A DNA stretch of 64,000 nucleotides, taken from contig JALCCK010000002.1 of assembly GCA_022640795.1 (NCBI GenBank), positions 27,701-91,700 of the forward strand, in the 5' to 3' direction. Made by a program: the position numbers and the translations under genes. The notes under the pieces are model-generated. The model worked only from the letters and a program-made list of their open reading frames with translations. It ran no database searches and was not told the origin of the DNA. This document shows, in pieces, positions 49,640 to 58,459 of the stretch. Within the stretch, counting starts at the first letter, position 1. Each line of letters begins with the position of its first letter. This DNA is from Treponema sp. (GTDB lineage: Bacteria > Spirochaetota > Spirochaetia > Treponematales > Treponemataceae).

Positions 49640-51586
49640 ATGAACGAGAAAAGATTGCGAAATCGCAAAGATAAATTTTCATTTACAGGTGCCGGGCCTG
49701 AAGCTGTATTGGAAGAAGTTTTTGGGTATAAAAGTTTCAGACCTTTTCAGAAAGAGATTATTACAAGTGTTCTTGCAGGACACGATACGCTTGCTGTTAT
49801 GCCAACCGGTGGAGGCAAGTCGCTGTGTTATCAGATTCCTGCACTCATTTTTAAAGGGCTTACCGTTGTTGTTACTCCCCTTATTGCACTTATGCAGGAT
49901 CAGGCTTCATCACTTGCTGCAGCTGGAATAAGTGCCGTTTTTTTGAACAGCAGTCTTCAGTGGTCTGATTATATGGATTCGATAGATGATATAAAAGGGG
50001 GAAATACAAAAATTTTATATGTTTCACCGGAGGGTCTTGCCGCCCAGCGTATTCAGAACCTGCTTCATGATCAAAATATTATGATAAGCTGTTTTACTGT
50101 TGATGAAGCTCACTGTATAAGTGAATGGGGACACGATTTCAGACCGGATTATATGGAAATAGCTTCGGTCCGGGACCAGTTTCCGGAGGCTGTCTGTCTT
50201 GCGCTGACGGCGACTGCAACGGATCAGGTTCGAAAAGATATTATACTGAATCTGCATATGAAAAAAGAATCTGTTTTTGTTGCAAGTTTTAATCGTCCTA
50301 ATATCTTTCTTGATGTAAAACGGAAAAGCCGGAATGCAGTTGAACAGGTTGTTCGTTATATAGAGGCTCATCCTGATGATAGTGGTATAATATACTGCTT
50401 TTCCCGTCGTAATGTAGATTCTCTGTCGGAAATTCTTAAAGACAGGGGATATTCTGTATTAAGTTATCATGCAGGCTTGCCGGTTGCTGTCCGGGACCGA
50501 AATCAAACAGCTTTTATACAGAATAAAATTCGAATTATTGTGGCTACCGTGGCGTTCGGAATGGGAATTGATAAGCCGAATGTCCGATTTGTTATTCATT
50601 ACGATATGCCTAAGAGCATAGAGCAGTATTATCAGGAGATAGGCCGGGCGGGAAGAGACGGACTTCCTGCTCATGCTCTTTTGCTTTATAACTCCAGAGA
50701 CTGTATGAAGGTCCGATATTTTTTTGATGACTCATATGACCGGAAAAAGGCTGAAAGACTGTTGCAGCAGATGATTGATTATGCTACAGCACGGACGTGC
50801 CGGCGGAAGATACTGCTTTCTTATTTTGGAGAAAAGTATGATCTCGGTCAGCCCTTTTCTGCTGGCGGTCTACCGGATACGGAGCAGCCCCACAAAAATA
50901 ATACTCCCTGTTGTGATATATGCGAACTCGGACCTTTACCGAAGGTAGATGTAACAATTCCAGTCCAGAAACTTCTTTCCTGTATTATCAGGACGGGGGA
51001 ACGTTTTGGAGGAGCATATGTCATTGAAGTTCTTTTAGGCTCGAAACAGAAACGAATTATACAAAACAGACATAATAAGCTTTCGACATGGGGAATAGGA
51101 ACCGAGTTGGGCCGGGAAGACTGGTTCTTTTTGATAGACAGTCTTATCGATGAGGGGATTCTTTTGAAAGAAGGAGATTATAATATTATCCATATAACCC
51201 CGAAGGGCAGACATCTGCTTTCTACTCGTCAGGTTCTTTTTCTGCCAATACAATTTAATGGAGAAAAATTTTATGATCCTGCCGTTACGCAGGAAAACAC
51301 GGCGTCATATAGTAAAAAAAGATCTCTGAAAAAGATTACTTATCATATAGACCGGCAGGATCGTGAAGCTGTACGAATAGCCGCTGCTCTTAAAGAATGG
51401 CGACAAAAACGCTCGGAAGATGACAATGTTCCACCATTTGTCGTTTTGAGTGACAAGACGATTGCCGATATATGTACAAAACATCCCGAATCTGTTATTG
51501 AGCTCAGAAATATTTATGGCATCGGGCCCCAGCGTATGGAACGGTATGGTACCTCAATTCTGCAAATAGTAAACGAGGAACGTTAA
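49640..51586 (+). CDS. recQ: ATP-dependent DNA helicase RecQ
   Basis: 648 residues from ATG 49640, with GGAG just upstream. Motif 0/I PTGGGKSLCYQIPA, motif II DEAH (VDEAHCISEWGHDFRPDY), motif VI QEIGRAGRDG, the RQC zinc site with CRRKILLSYF and CCDIC, and a C-terminal HRDC domain (about 565-645, IYGIGPQRMERYG). It unwinds DNA 3'-5' in recombination and fork repair. It is close to full RecQ length. It overlaps the end of the convergent DUF1015 gene by 4 nt. Confidence 0.95.
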   Translation: MNEKRLRNRKDKFSFTGAGPEAVLEEVFGYKSFRPFQKEIITSVLAGHDTLAVMPTGGGKSLCYQIPALIFKGLTVVVTPLIALMQDQASSLAAAGISAVFLNSSLQWSDYMDSIDDIKGGNTKILYVSPEGLAAQRIQNLLHDQNIMISCFTVDEAHCISEWGHDFRPDYMEIASVRDQFPEAVCLALTATATDQVRKDIILNLHMKKESVFVASFNRPNIFLDVKRKSRNAVEQVVRYIEAHPDDSGIIYCFSRRNVDSLSEILKDRGYSVLSYHAGLPVAVRDRNQTAFIQNKIRIIVATVAFGMGIDKPNVRFVIHYDMPKSIEQYYQEIGRAGRDGLPAHALLLYNSRDCMKVRYFFDDSYDRKKAERLLQQMIDYATARTCRRKILLSYFGEKYDLGQPFSAGGLPDTEQPHKNNTPCCDICELGPLPKVDVTIPVQKLLSCIIRTGERFGGAYVIEVLLGSKQKRIIQNRHNKLSTWGIGTELGREDWFFLIDSLIDEGILLKEGDYNIIHITPKGRHLLSTRQVLFLPIQFNGEKFYDPAVTQENTASYSKKRSLKKITYHIDRQDREAVRIAAALKEWRQKRSEDDNVPPFVVLSDKTIADICTKHPESVIELRNIYGIGPQRMERYGTSILQIVNEER

Positions 51587-52902
51587 AATAGTTTTCTGCA
51601 TTCAATATAAAATCTTTTTTCATCAGCTTCTCCCATGGAGAAACTTTTGCGGGGTAGTGGACCGTGTGTATTAATGGTACTAAAGAAACTGTTCTTTTCA
51701 ATGGGTGGAAGGAGAACTGCTGTCGTGTCAGGCTGGCTTCCGAGTTTAAAGACGGTTTCGCTTCCATGAATAAAATCTGTTTTTACTTTTTTTGCAGTTG
51801 CCGTGAATTCATCCAGTACAGGCTGCAACCGGCTTATTGCAAGATCCTGCATGGCTGTCTTCAATAAAAGGTAGTTTTGTTTTTGTCCATTTTTATATAC
51901 GAACCCATAACAGGAATTTGAGCCATTTACTGCAGCCTCCAGTTCTTTTCTGTTTTTACATTCACGTATTTTTCCATCAAGTTTTTTTGCAACAAAAGTA
52001 CAAAGTTCGTCCGGGTCTGCACCGAAAAGGACACGGTGAATTGGTTCGAATGTAAGTCCGTCGTCGTAAAGATTTACTATTTCCACAAGTGCATAGCGGG
52101 CATTGTGTTGTTCTATCTTGTGGAGCGGGATTCCCTTTTTAAGTTGTTCTTTTTTATATTCATCCCAGACTGCTTTTGCGGTTGCCAGAGAATGATTTCC
52201 GTCTCCCACTGCGAACAGAAAGACAGAACCGTCCGCATCTGTATTTTGAGTGGCTATATATTCAATTGCTTTTTCAATTTCGGATATATGCTCTGCAGAA
52301 TCGATATTCCAGCCGGTAATGTATCCGCCGTTTTGCATTAGCTCTCCTTTATAAGCTGGTACCGTTTTTCTTATTGATTCGCCGGTTTTTTCGACAAGCT
52401 GCTTATGTGGGTCATTGATCAGCAGCATTATATGAGGAGATTCCAGCTGCGCTCCCTGCCGGATTTCCATTCGGGGCGGAATCCTTTCTTTAATTGTCGC
52501 TTCTGTTGCCCTGACAAGTGATTTGCTGAATGGTTTCCATTCATACGTATCAAGATCAATTGCGGCTATAAGTCCGTGCCGGATCCTTCCGTAGGCGGTT
52601 TTTCGTTCTGTGTACATGAAATTTTTGCGTTCCGGTGCGAAAAGATTTCCCTGTAGGTATTCTTTCATTGTTTTTTGTATTTTTGCAATTCGTTTTTCTT
52701 TATCAGACTCGTTTAAATAAATTTCCGGCAGTATCAGATGAAAAGTAGAGGGATTTGTCCCGATATTCTTTTCAACTGATATCCAGTAATTTTTATCCTG
52801 GGTATATTGGTCGCAGGCTATGACAGCCCATGTTTTCAGATCGATTTTTGCTGGTAAGAGGATAGAAGGAACTTCTATTCCAAATTTTTTTAAGATATCC
52901 AT
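51583..52902 (-). CDS. DUF1015-family protein
   Basis: 439 residues from ATG 52902. The family hallmark VIACDQYTQDKNYW lies near the N-terminus, followed by DGNHSLATAKAVWDEY and the C-terminal LPPIEKNSFF segment. The function of DUF1015 is not established; a ParB-nuclease-like or kinase-like role has been suggested from fold only. TATACT on the minus strand ends 8 nt before the ATG. It is divergent from rpoN, whose promoter shares the intervening 47 bp. Confidence 0.88.
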   Translation of the reverse strand: MDILKKFGIEVPSILLPAKIDLKTWAVIACDQYTQDKNYWISVEKNIGTNPSTFHLILPEIYLNESDKEKRIAKIQKTMKEYLQGNLFAPERKNFMYTERKTAYGRIRHGLIAAIDLDTYEWKPFSKSLVRATEATIKERIPPRMEIRQGAQLESPHIMLLINDPHKQLVEKTGESIRKTVPAYKGELMQNGGYITGWNIDSAEHISEIEKAIEYIATQNTDADGSVFLFAVGDGNHSLATAKAVWDEYKKEQLKKGIPLHKIEQHNARYALVEIVNLYDDGLTFEPIHRVLFGADPDELCTFVAKKLDGKIRECKNRKELEAAVNGSNSCYGFVYKNGQKQNYLLLKTAMQDLAISRLQPVLDEFTATAKKVKTDFIHGSETVFKLGSQPDTTAVLLPPIEKNSFFSTINTHGPLPRKSFSMGEADEKRFYIECRKLF

Positions 52903-52937
52903 AGGAAAAAAGTATATCGCGGGGATTTGATTTATGC

Positions 52938-52943
52938 TATAGT
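52938..52943 (+). promoter_or_regulatory. extended -10 of rpoN
   Basis: TGC-TATAGT ends 6 nt before ATG 52950, with no Shine-Dalgarno. On the other strand TATACT serves the divergent DUF1015 gene. Confidence 0.65.
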
Positions 52944-52949
52944 AAAAAT

Positions 52950-54539
52950 ATGGCATATTATGGTTTGGAGCAGGTTCAAAGGAATTCCCAAATACAGACT
53001 CAGCGTATGAGTCAGCAGCAAATTATGTCTTTAAAGATGCTGGCTATGAATTCTCAAGATCTGCGGGCTGAAATCTATAAAGAAGCTGAGAAGAACCCTG
53101 CATTGGAGATTACAGAGGATCTTGAATCAACCGGTATAAAAACAGTAAAGAAAGTTTCTTCGCGATTAAGTGATTACACTCGTATTGGGAGAACTTCTGC
53201 TGCCGGAGAAACGGCTTCCGACAATTTTCAGGATATGCTTGAGAATCGGGCGGATGCTTCTGAAACTTTGCAGGACCATCTCATGGAACAGTTCCTGCTG
53301 ATAAAACTTACGCCCTCGGAACAGAATTTGGGTAAAAATGTTATTTATAATCTTGATGATAATGGTTACCATATCCTTGCTCCTGTTTCTTTACTTGATA
53401 AGAAGGATCCCGCCCAGAATGCTGCTATGCTGGACAAGATACTAAAAATTATACAGCAACTTGATCCTCCTGGTGTAGGATGCACGAATCTCGAAGAAAG
53501 TCTCTATTTACAGGCTGAAAATACAGGAAAGGCATCTGAACTTGCGCTTTTCATTCTTGATGGTCATTTGGATTTTCTGAATCCTCCGATTGTAAGCAGT
53601 ATTATACGAAAGATTGAAAATTTTGCTAAACAGCAGCAGCAAATGATTTTTCAAAATCTTTCAGATGAGAAATCACGGAGGTCTTTTAATTTTGTTCAAA
53701 AAATTATGGAAACCGGTATTCCTGCTGGGGATGTGGAACAGGCGCTTGCTTTTATCAGAACACTGGATCCGTATCCGGCTCATCAATTCAGCTCCGAAAA
53801 GACGCTGTTTATTGCTCCTGATATATTTGTAAAAAAAGAACTGTTAGCTGTTGATCAGGACGATTTTTCCAGAAATATGGTCAAAGCTGACGATGGATAC
53901 GTTTATAGAATTTCTTTTTCACGACGATCATTACCCGATGTGACTGTATCACCAGAATTTTTAGCATACAATGAAAAGTTAAAGTCGGGGGAACGGAAAA
54001 AGGCTTCTGAGGAAAAAAAGTTTATTTCCGCGTCCGTAAATTCTGCGAAAGCTTTTATAGCAAACCTTGAATTCAGGGAAGCGACAATTACGAAAGCTGC
54101 CTGTGCAATCGTAAAAGCTCAGAAGGACTTTTTCCAAAAGGGACCCCGATATCTGGCGCCTCTGCGGGAAAAGGATATTGCAGAAAAAATCGGAGTTCAT
54201 GAAGCAACCATATCCCGGATGGCAAATAGCAAATATCTGCAATGTGAATGGGGATTATTTCCTATAAAATATTTTTTTACCAGTGCGGTACCGACGACAA
54301 AATCATCATGCAATTCTGCCGGGTCCGGGAACACTTCTTTACCGTCAGCATCCAAAGAAGCGGTAAAATTTGAGATCGCAGAAATTTTAAAGGCTCATGA
54401 TAAAGATGTGAAAAAACTCTCTGATCAGAAGATTTCAGAAATACTTGCAGAGAAAGGAATTAAAATAGCACGAAGAACTGTCGCAAAGTATCGGTATGAG
54501 TTGAATATCGGTTCTTCCTATTTGAGAACCGATAGATAG
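52950..54539 (+). CDS. rpoN: RNA polymerase sigma54 factor RpoN
   Basis: 529 residues. Region I is Gln-rich (MSQQQIMSLKMLAMNSQDLR), followed by the core-binding domain and a C-terminal DNA-binding region with an RpoN box (RRTVAKYR) near the end. A 35-residue Ser/Asn-rich insertion before the box (near 450-470) is unusual. Sigma54 needs an AAA+ activator to open promoters; a candidate activator is encoded at 4055. It heads rpoN-hpf-hprK-ptsH, the order known from many Gram-negative bacteria. Confidence 0.95.
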   Translation: MAYYGLEQVQRNSQIQTQRMSQQQIMSLKMLAMNSQDLRAEIYKEAEKNPALEITEDLESTGIKTVKKVSSRLSDYTRIGRTSAAGETASDNFQDMLENRADASETLQDHLMEQFLLIKLTPSEQNLGKNVIYNLDDNGYHILAPVSLLDKKDPAQNAAMLDKILKIIQQLDPPGVGCTNLEESLYLQAENTGKASELALFILDGHLDFLNPPIVSSIIRKIENFAKQQQQMIFQNLSDEKSRRSFNFVQKIMETGIPAGDVEQALAFIRTLDPYPAHQFSSEKTLFIAPDIFVKKELLAVDQDDFSRNMVKADDGYVYRISFSRRSLPDVTVSPEFLAYNEKLKSGERKKASEEKKFISASVNSAKAFIANLEFREATITKAACAIVKAQKDFFQKGPRYLAPLREKDIAEKIGVHEATISRMANSKYLQCEWGLFPIKYFFTSAVPTTKSSCNSAGSGNTSLPSASKEAVKFEIAEILKAHDKDVKKLSDQKISEILAEKGIKIARRTVAKYRYELNIGSSYLRTDR

Positions 54540-54669
54540 CCTATATGTAATATTTTGCCTTTTGCTTATTTTTATAGTATACTTAAAAACAGATGAGTGT
54601 TTTTCATCTGGGTTCTGTTCCGGAACCGTAAAAAAATACCGGTATTTCCCGGTTTATGGAGAAAGCTCT

Positions 54670-54966
54670 ATGACTAAATCTGTATCAGCAGTTGGATTTG
54701 ATCTTGAAAAAAAACAGTCTGATATGATTGAAAAGAAGTTTAAACGTATTGAGTATGCTGATGATTTAATTGTGGATTTGATTTTACGTGTAAAACGTGA
54801 TAAACAATATAGTTTTGATGCAACATGCAACTTCCGATGGGGGACACAAGGTCATGTAACCAGTAGCGATTATGATTTCGGGGCAGGATTGAACAAGCTT
54901 ATGGATGTTCTTGATATGAAGATTAAAAAAGAGAAAGATAAGATTCAGGAAAAAAATAAAATTTAA
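54670..54966 (+). CDS. hpf: ribosome hibernation factor, short HPF/RaiA family
   Basis: 98 residues from ATG 54670 (GGAGAAAG upstream). One S30AE-type domain: LEKKQSDMIEKKFKRIEYADDLIVDL with a lysine-rich C-terminus, the size of short HPF/YfiA rather than the long dimerising form. It binds the 30S decoding site in slow growth. Divergent in sequence, so partly assigned from its place after rpoN. A TATACT upstream (about 54578-54583) gives a long leader; a terminator follows. Confidence 0.72.
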   Translation: MTKSVSAVGFDLEKKQSDMIEKKFKRIEYADDLIVDLILRVKRDKQYSFDATCNFRWGTQGHVTSSDYDFGAGLNKLMDVLDMKIKKEKDKIQEKNKI

Positions 54967-54976
54967 TTGTTCCAGG

Positions 54977-55011
54977 AAAGCTGCCTTGGATTTATTTCCC
55001 GGCAGCTTTTT
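54977..55011 (+). terminator. intrinsic terminator after hpf
   Basis: The stem AAAGCTGCC (54977-54985) and GGCAGCTTT (55001-55009) is followed by T. Confidence 0.85.
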
Positions 55012-55035
55012 GCATAAAATCGTGTTCTCGTGTCA

Positions 55036-55064
55036 TTGCAAATTAATCGATGGATGTGTATAGT
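55036..55064 (+). promoter_or_regulatory. sigma70 promoter of hprK (leaderless geometry)
   Basis: TTGCAA at 55036-55041, a 17-nt spacer and TATAGT at 55059-55064, then 6 nt to ATG 55071. No Shine-Dalgarno; an in-frame ATG at 55050 lies inside the promoter spacer and is rejected. Confidence 0.75.
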
Positions 55065-55070
55065 ATAAAC

Positions 55071-56060
55071 ATGGCTGAAAAGAAATTTACAGTTTTTGAT
55101 TTACTCGAACTCGAATTAAAAGATCATGACGAGATGAATCTGAAATGTATAGCTGGCCGGCAGGGGTTGACAAAGGCATTGCCTGTTCCAAATATTAATC
55201 GTCCTGGACTTGCTCTTTCCGGCTTTTTTGAATCTTTCGCCTATGATCGGGTGCAGCTGTTCGGAAGAGGTGAGGTAGCTTATCTTGAAAAACTGCATGC
55301 TGAAAAAAAAACAGATACATTAAGAAAGCTTTTTGCATTTCCTGTACCATGTTGTATTTTTACCCACAGTCTTAATCCTACACCAGAGTTTATTCAGATT
55401 GCGGAAGAATCTAGTTGTGCCGTTTTGCAGACAAATCTGGAGTCGACAGACTGCTCCAGCCGGTTGCTCCGTGTTTTTTCAAATATTTATGCACCTCGAA
55501 AAACGATGCATGGTGTCCTTGTTGAAGTATATGGAGTAGGAATCTTATTGAGCGGCCATTCCGGAGTTGGCAAAAGTGAGACAGCTCTTGAATTGGTTGA
55601 GCGCGGACATAGACTTGTTGCTGATGATATTGTAGAAATTCGTTGTGTAAATGGTAATACCCTGCTGGGGCAGGGAGCCAATTCTCTGATAAGTCATCAT
55701 ATGGAAATTCGTGGTCTCGGTATTATCAATATCTCACAACTTTATGGGGTCGGAGCTATCAGGGAACAAAAAGAGGTTCAACTTGTTGTTGAGCTGGAAG
55801 AATGGAATTCAAATAAAGTTTACGACCGTTTGGGAAATGACCAAAAAACAATAGATTTGCTGGGGGTCAGTGTGCCGACATTGGAAATTCCCGTAAAGCC
55901 GGGGCGGAATTTGCCTATTATTATCGAAGCGGCTGCGATGAATGAACGATTGAAAAAAATGGGATATTATTCCGCTAAAGATTTTAATCAGAACGTTCTT
56001 AAATGGATAGAAACCGGAGAAGCCCAAGCTGCCTATTACAGCAGTGAGGATAATTATTGA
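55071..56060 (+). CDS. hprK: HPr kinase/phosphorylase
   Basis: 329 residues. The bifunctional enzyme phosphorylates HPr at Ser46 and reverses it with inorganic phosphate. Walker A is GHSGVGKSETALELV (near 163) and the family signature EIRGLGIINISQLYG with GAIREQKEV is complete. The C-terminus has the KPGRNLPIIIEAAAMN segment. HprK links carbon status to gene control in Firmicutes and spirochaetes. ptsH follows 58 nt downstream. Confidence 0.95.
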   Translation: MAEKKFTVFDLLELELKDHDEMNLKCIAGRQGLTKALPVPNINRPGLALSGFFESFAYDRVQLFGRGEVAYLEKLHAEKKTDTLRKLFAFPVPCCIFTHSLNPTPEFIQIAEESSCAVLQTNLESTDCSSRLLRVFSNIYAPRKTMHGVLVEVYGVGILLSGHSGVGKSETALELVERGHRLVADDIVEIRCVNGNTLLGQGANSLISHHMEIRGLGIINISQLYGVGAIREQKEVQLVVELEEWNSNKVYDRLGNDQKTIDLLGVSVPTLEIPVKPGRNLPIIIEAAAMNERLKKMGYYSAKDFNQNVLKWIETGEAQAAYYSSEDNY

Positions 56061-56118
56061 TAAACAAAAGAAGAGGGTGCCCTAATTGCTATGGCTATCG
56101 GGCCCCGGGGAAGAATGT

Positions 56119-56385
56119 ATGACAGAAAAAATATTAACGGTTAGAAACAGGGCAGGAATACATGCACGCCCTGCCGCCTTAATTGCACAGACTGCAAATA
56201 AATTTGTTTCTGAAATTACGATAGAACGTGATGCTACAACTGTTAATGCAAAATCCATAATGGGCGTTATTACTATGGCTGCAGGGTATAACACGCAGCT
56301 GACTGTCAGAGCTGAAGGTCAGGATGAGAAAGAAGCTGTTGCTGCCATAGGAAATTTATTCGACACAAAATTCGAAGAAGAATGA
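56119..56385 (+). CDS. ptsH: phosphocarrier protein HPr
   Basis: 88 residues from ATG 56119. His15 (NRAGIHARPAA) accepts phosphate from enzyme I and Ser46 (NAKSIMG) is the HprK site; both are intact. No enzyme I gene or sugar permease of the PTS is in the window, so HPr may act mainly in regulation, perhaps with the stand-alone IIA at 22924. lexA starts 1 nt after its stop. Confidence 0.95.
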   Translation: MTEKILTVRNRAGIHARPAALIAQTANKFVSEITIERDATTVNAKSIMGVITMAAGYNTQLTVRAEGQDEKEAVAAIGNLFDTKFEEE

Positions 56386-56386
56386 T

Positions 56387-56998
56387 ATGAAACAGATTAC
56401 TGCACGACAGAAAGAGGTTCTTACCTTTATATCCGATTTTTCGGAAGAGAACGCTTATCCGCCTACAGTTCGTGAAATTGGTGAGCATTTTGGAATCTCT
56501 TTGCGGGCTGTTCAGGATCATGTTGCAGCACTACAGCGAAAAGGATACCTTTCGTTGTGCCAGAAGCGTTCCCGCTCTATGAGAGTACTTATCGACGGAC
56601 GGAAAAAAGAATCTGCTCCGTATATAAATAAAGTACCGCTGCTCGGAACGGTAGCCGCGGGGAAACCACTTCTTTGTGAAGAGAATCTTGATGGATATGT
56701 GACGCTGACAGAACCTTTTATTCGTCCCGGGAAAAATTATTTTGCGCTCCGTGTCCGGGGTACCAGTATGATTGGAGCAGGGATTCTTGAAGGGGATCTT
56801 GCAATCATTGAACAATCAGCAACTGCAATTGACGGGCAGATTGTCGTAGCCGTAATTGAAGATGCTATCACTTTAAAACGATATTATAAAGAATCGACCA
56901 GAGTAAGACTTCAGCCTGAAAATCCCGCTTTCCAGGCTATTTACTGCCAGGATGTGCGGATAGTCGGTATTTTATCAAATATTGTGCGTACATACTAA
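56387..56998 (+). CDS. lexA: LexA repressor
   Basis: 203 residues. A winged helix N-terminus (about 1-65, TARQKEVLTFI, PPTVREIGEHFGIS) and an S24 self-cleavage domain. The cleavage site is Ala91-Gly92 (TVAAGKP), with Ser127 (GTSM) and Lys164 (ITLKRYY) as the catalytic pair. LexA represses SOS genes until RecA filaments trigger cleavage. Unusually, it has no promoter of its own that I can see and begins 1 nt after ptsH; holA follows 4 nt later. No clear SOS box was found in the window. Confidence 0.95.
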   Translation: MKQITARQKEVLTFISDFSEENAYPPTVREIGEHFGISLRAVQDHVAALQRKGYLSLCQKRSRSMRVLIDGRKKESAPYINKVPLLGTVAAGKPLLCEENLDGYVTLTEPFIRPGKNYFALRVRGTSMIGAGILEGDLAIIEQSATAIDGQIVVAVIEDAITLKRYYKESTRVRLQPENPAFQAIYCQDVRIVGILSNIVRTY

Positions 56999-57002
56999 TC
57001 GA

Positions 57003-58046
57003 ATGCTTCCACCTGTTTTCCTTTACACCGGGCCTGAGCTGGGTGAACGTAACGACACGATAAAGAAACAAAAAGATCTTCTGCGGAAAAAATATGGCGA
57101 GATTGATAGCTATCTGTTTTATGCAGGGGAGACTCCGCTCTCTCAGGTTGTAACATTACTTCAGAGCGAATCGCTTTTTGTGCAGGCGACGTTTGTAGTG
57201 GTACGCAATGCGGAAGTTATCAAGAAAAAAGAAGATATAGGAATTCTGTCTGAATGGATAACTTCTGTTCTTCCTTCAGTTGAGCATGAAACGGTGCGTG
57301 AGTCAGCCGTACTTATTCTGGTTTCCGATCAGATTTCTGTTGATCCAAGATTAGAAAAACTAATTCCGAAGACGAATCGTAAAATTTTCTGGGAAATGTT
57401 TGAGGATAAAAAGACTCAGTGGATTAAAAATTACTTTTCCCGGTCGGGATATAAAATTACAGAGGGTGCTGTTGAAACGATACTAGATCTGGTAGAAAAC
57501 AACACTGAAGCTCTCCGTTCAGAATGTTCCGTATTTTTTTCATGCTTTCCTGAAAATCATGAAATTTCTGAAGATGACGTAGAATCTGTGCTTGCTCATA
57601 ACAGGGAAGAATCTGCTTTTACTCTTTTTGATGCTATGTCTGATAAATCCAAGTCCTCTTCCGAACGTTTTGAAAACTCATGTGCCATTCTTCAGAAGAT
57701 TTTTCTTCTCAAAAATTCGTCAGCGGTGATGATCATTGCCGGACTTACCTCCTGTTTCCGCCGTTTGGAATTATGGCATATACTTTGTGACGATGGTCCC
57801 GAGCCGGATGATTTTGTATTAAAGACAAAGGGCTTTGCCAGTAAAAAATCGAAGAATCAGTATCGTTCAGCAGCACATGTCTGGTCAAAAAGCCAGGTGG
57901 TGGCAATTCTTGCTCTTCTTTCTCATACTGATATAGACACAAGATCTTCCGGTGTTTACTTCCACTCAGTTTTACTGGAAACGATGATCTATTCTATTAT
58001 TATAAAGAATGGTGCTTTTTGCAGTATTTATACACCGGACGTTTGA
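57003..58046 (+). CDS. holA: DNA polymerase III delta subunit
   Basis: 347 residues from ATG 57003. HolA loads the sliding clamp in the clamp-loader complex. The N-terminus (PVFLYTGPELGERNDTIKK), ESLFVQATFVVVRNAE and the helical middle fit the family, which is poorly conserved. It follows lexA by 4 nt without a ribosome-binding site, suggesting coupling. It ends 3 nt before the convergent ydbC-like gene. Confidence 0.85.
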   Translation: MLPPVFLYTGPELGERNDTIKKQKDLLRKKYGEIDSYLFYAGETPLSQVVTLLQSESLFVQATFVVVRNAEVIKKKEDIGILSEWITSVLPSVEHETVRESAVLILVSDQISVDPRLEKLIPKTNRKIFWEMFEDKKTQWIKNYFSRSGYKITEGAVETILDLVENNTEALRSECSVFFSCFPENHEISEDDVESVLAHNREESAFTLFDAMSDKSKSSSERFENSCAILQKIFLLKNSSAVMIIAGLTSCFRRLELWHILCDDGPEPDDFVLKTKGFASKKSKNQYRSAAHVWSKSQVVAILALLSHTDIDTRSSGVYFHSVLLETMIYSIIIKNGAFCSIYTPDV

Positions 58047-58049
58047 ACG

Positions 58050-58277
58050 CTAATCCGGAAGCTTCTTGTCGAGAAGTTTCTTCAGCTGGAGCAGTTCTTC
58101 TTCAGAAAGTGTTATACCCTTTCCCATTTTCGTATAATCTGGAGACCAGCTTCTTATGTCGAATTTTGCAGGCCGTCCGCCCCATGAAACTTTATTGAGC
58201 TGCATTTTCCAGCCGCTTTTGCTTTCTGACAGCGTCCCTATTTTTTCTACTATGTCAAAAGAAAAATCATCTGCCAT
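58050..58277 (-). CDS. PC4/YdbC-family nucleic-acid-binding protein
   Basis: 75 residues with Shine-Dalgarno AAGGAG. The sequence (GWKMQLNKVSWGGRPAKFDIRSW, then GITLSEEELLQLKKLL) matches the PC4-like YdbC family, a small dimeric single-stranded DNA/RNA-binding fold. The precise role is unknown. Confidence 0.82.
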   Translation of the reverse strand: MADDFSFDIVEKIGTLSESKSGWKMQLNKVSWGGRPAKFDIRSWSPDYTKMGKGITLSEEELLQLKKLLDKKLPD

Positions 58278-58459
58278 ATTGAGCTCCTTTTAGTACCTTT
58301 AATGATATAATCACATAAAATATATATAATTATACTGTAGAATTTACAAGTCTGCAGTATTTTTTTATCAAAAAACAGGTAAAAGAATTGCTCTCCGGTA
58401 GAATCTGTTGTATTCTTATAGCAAGATTACCAGTACTATAGAATGGAGGAGGGCAAAAA

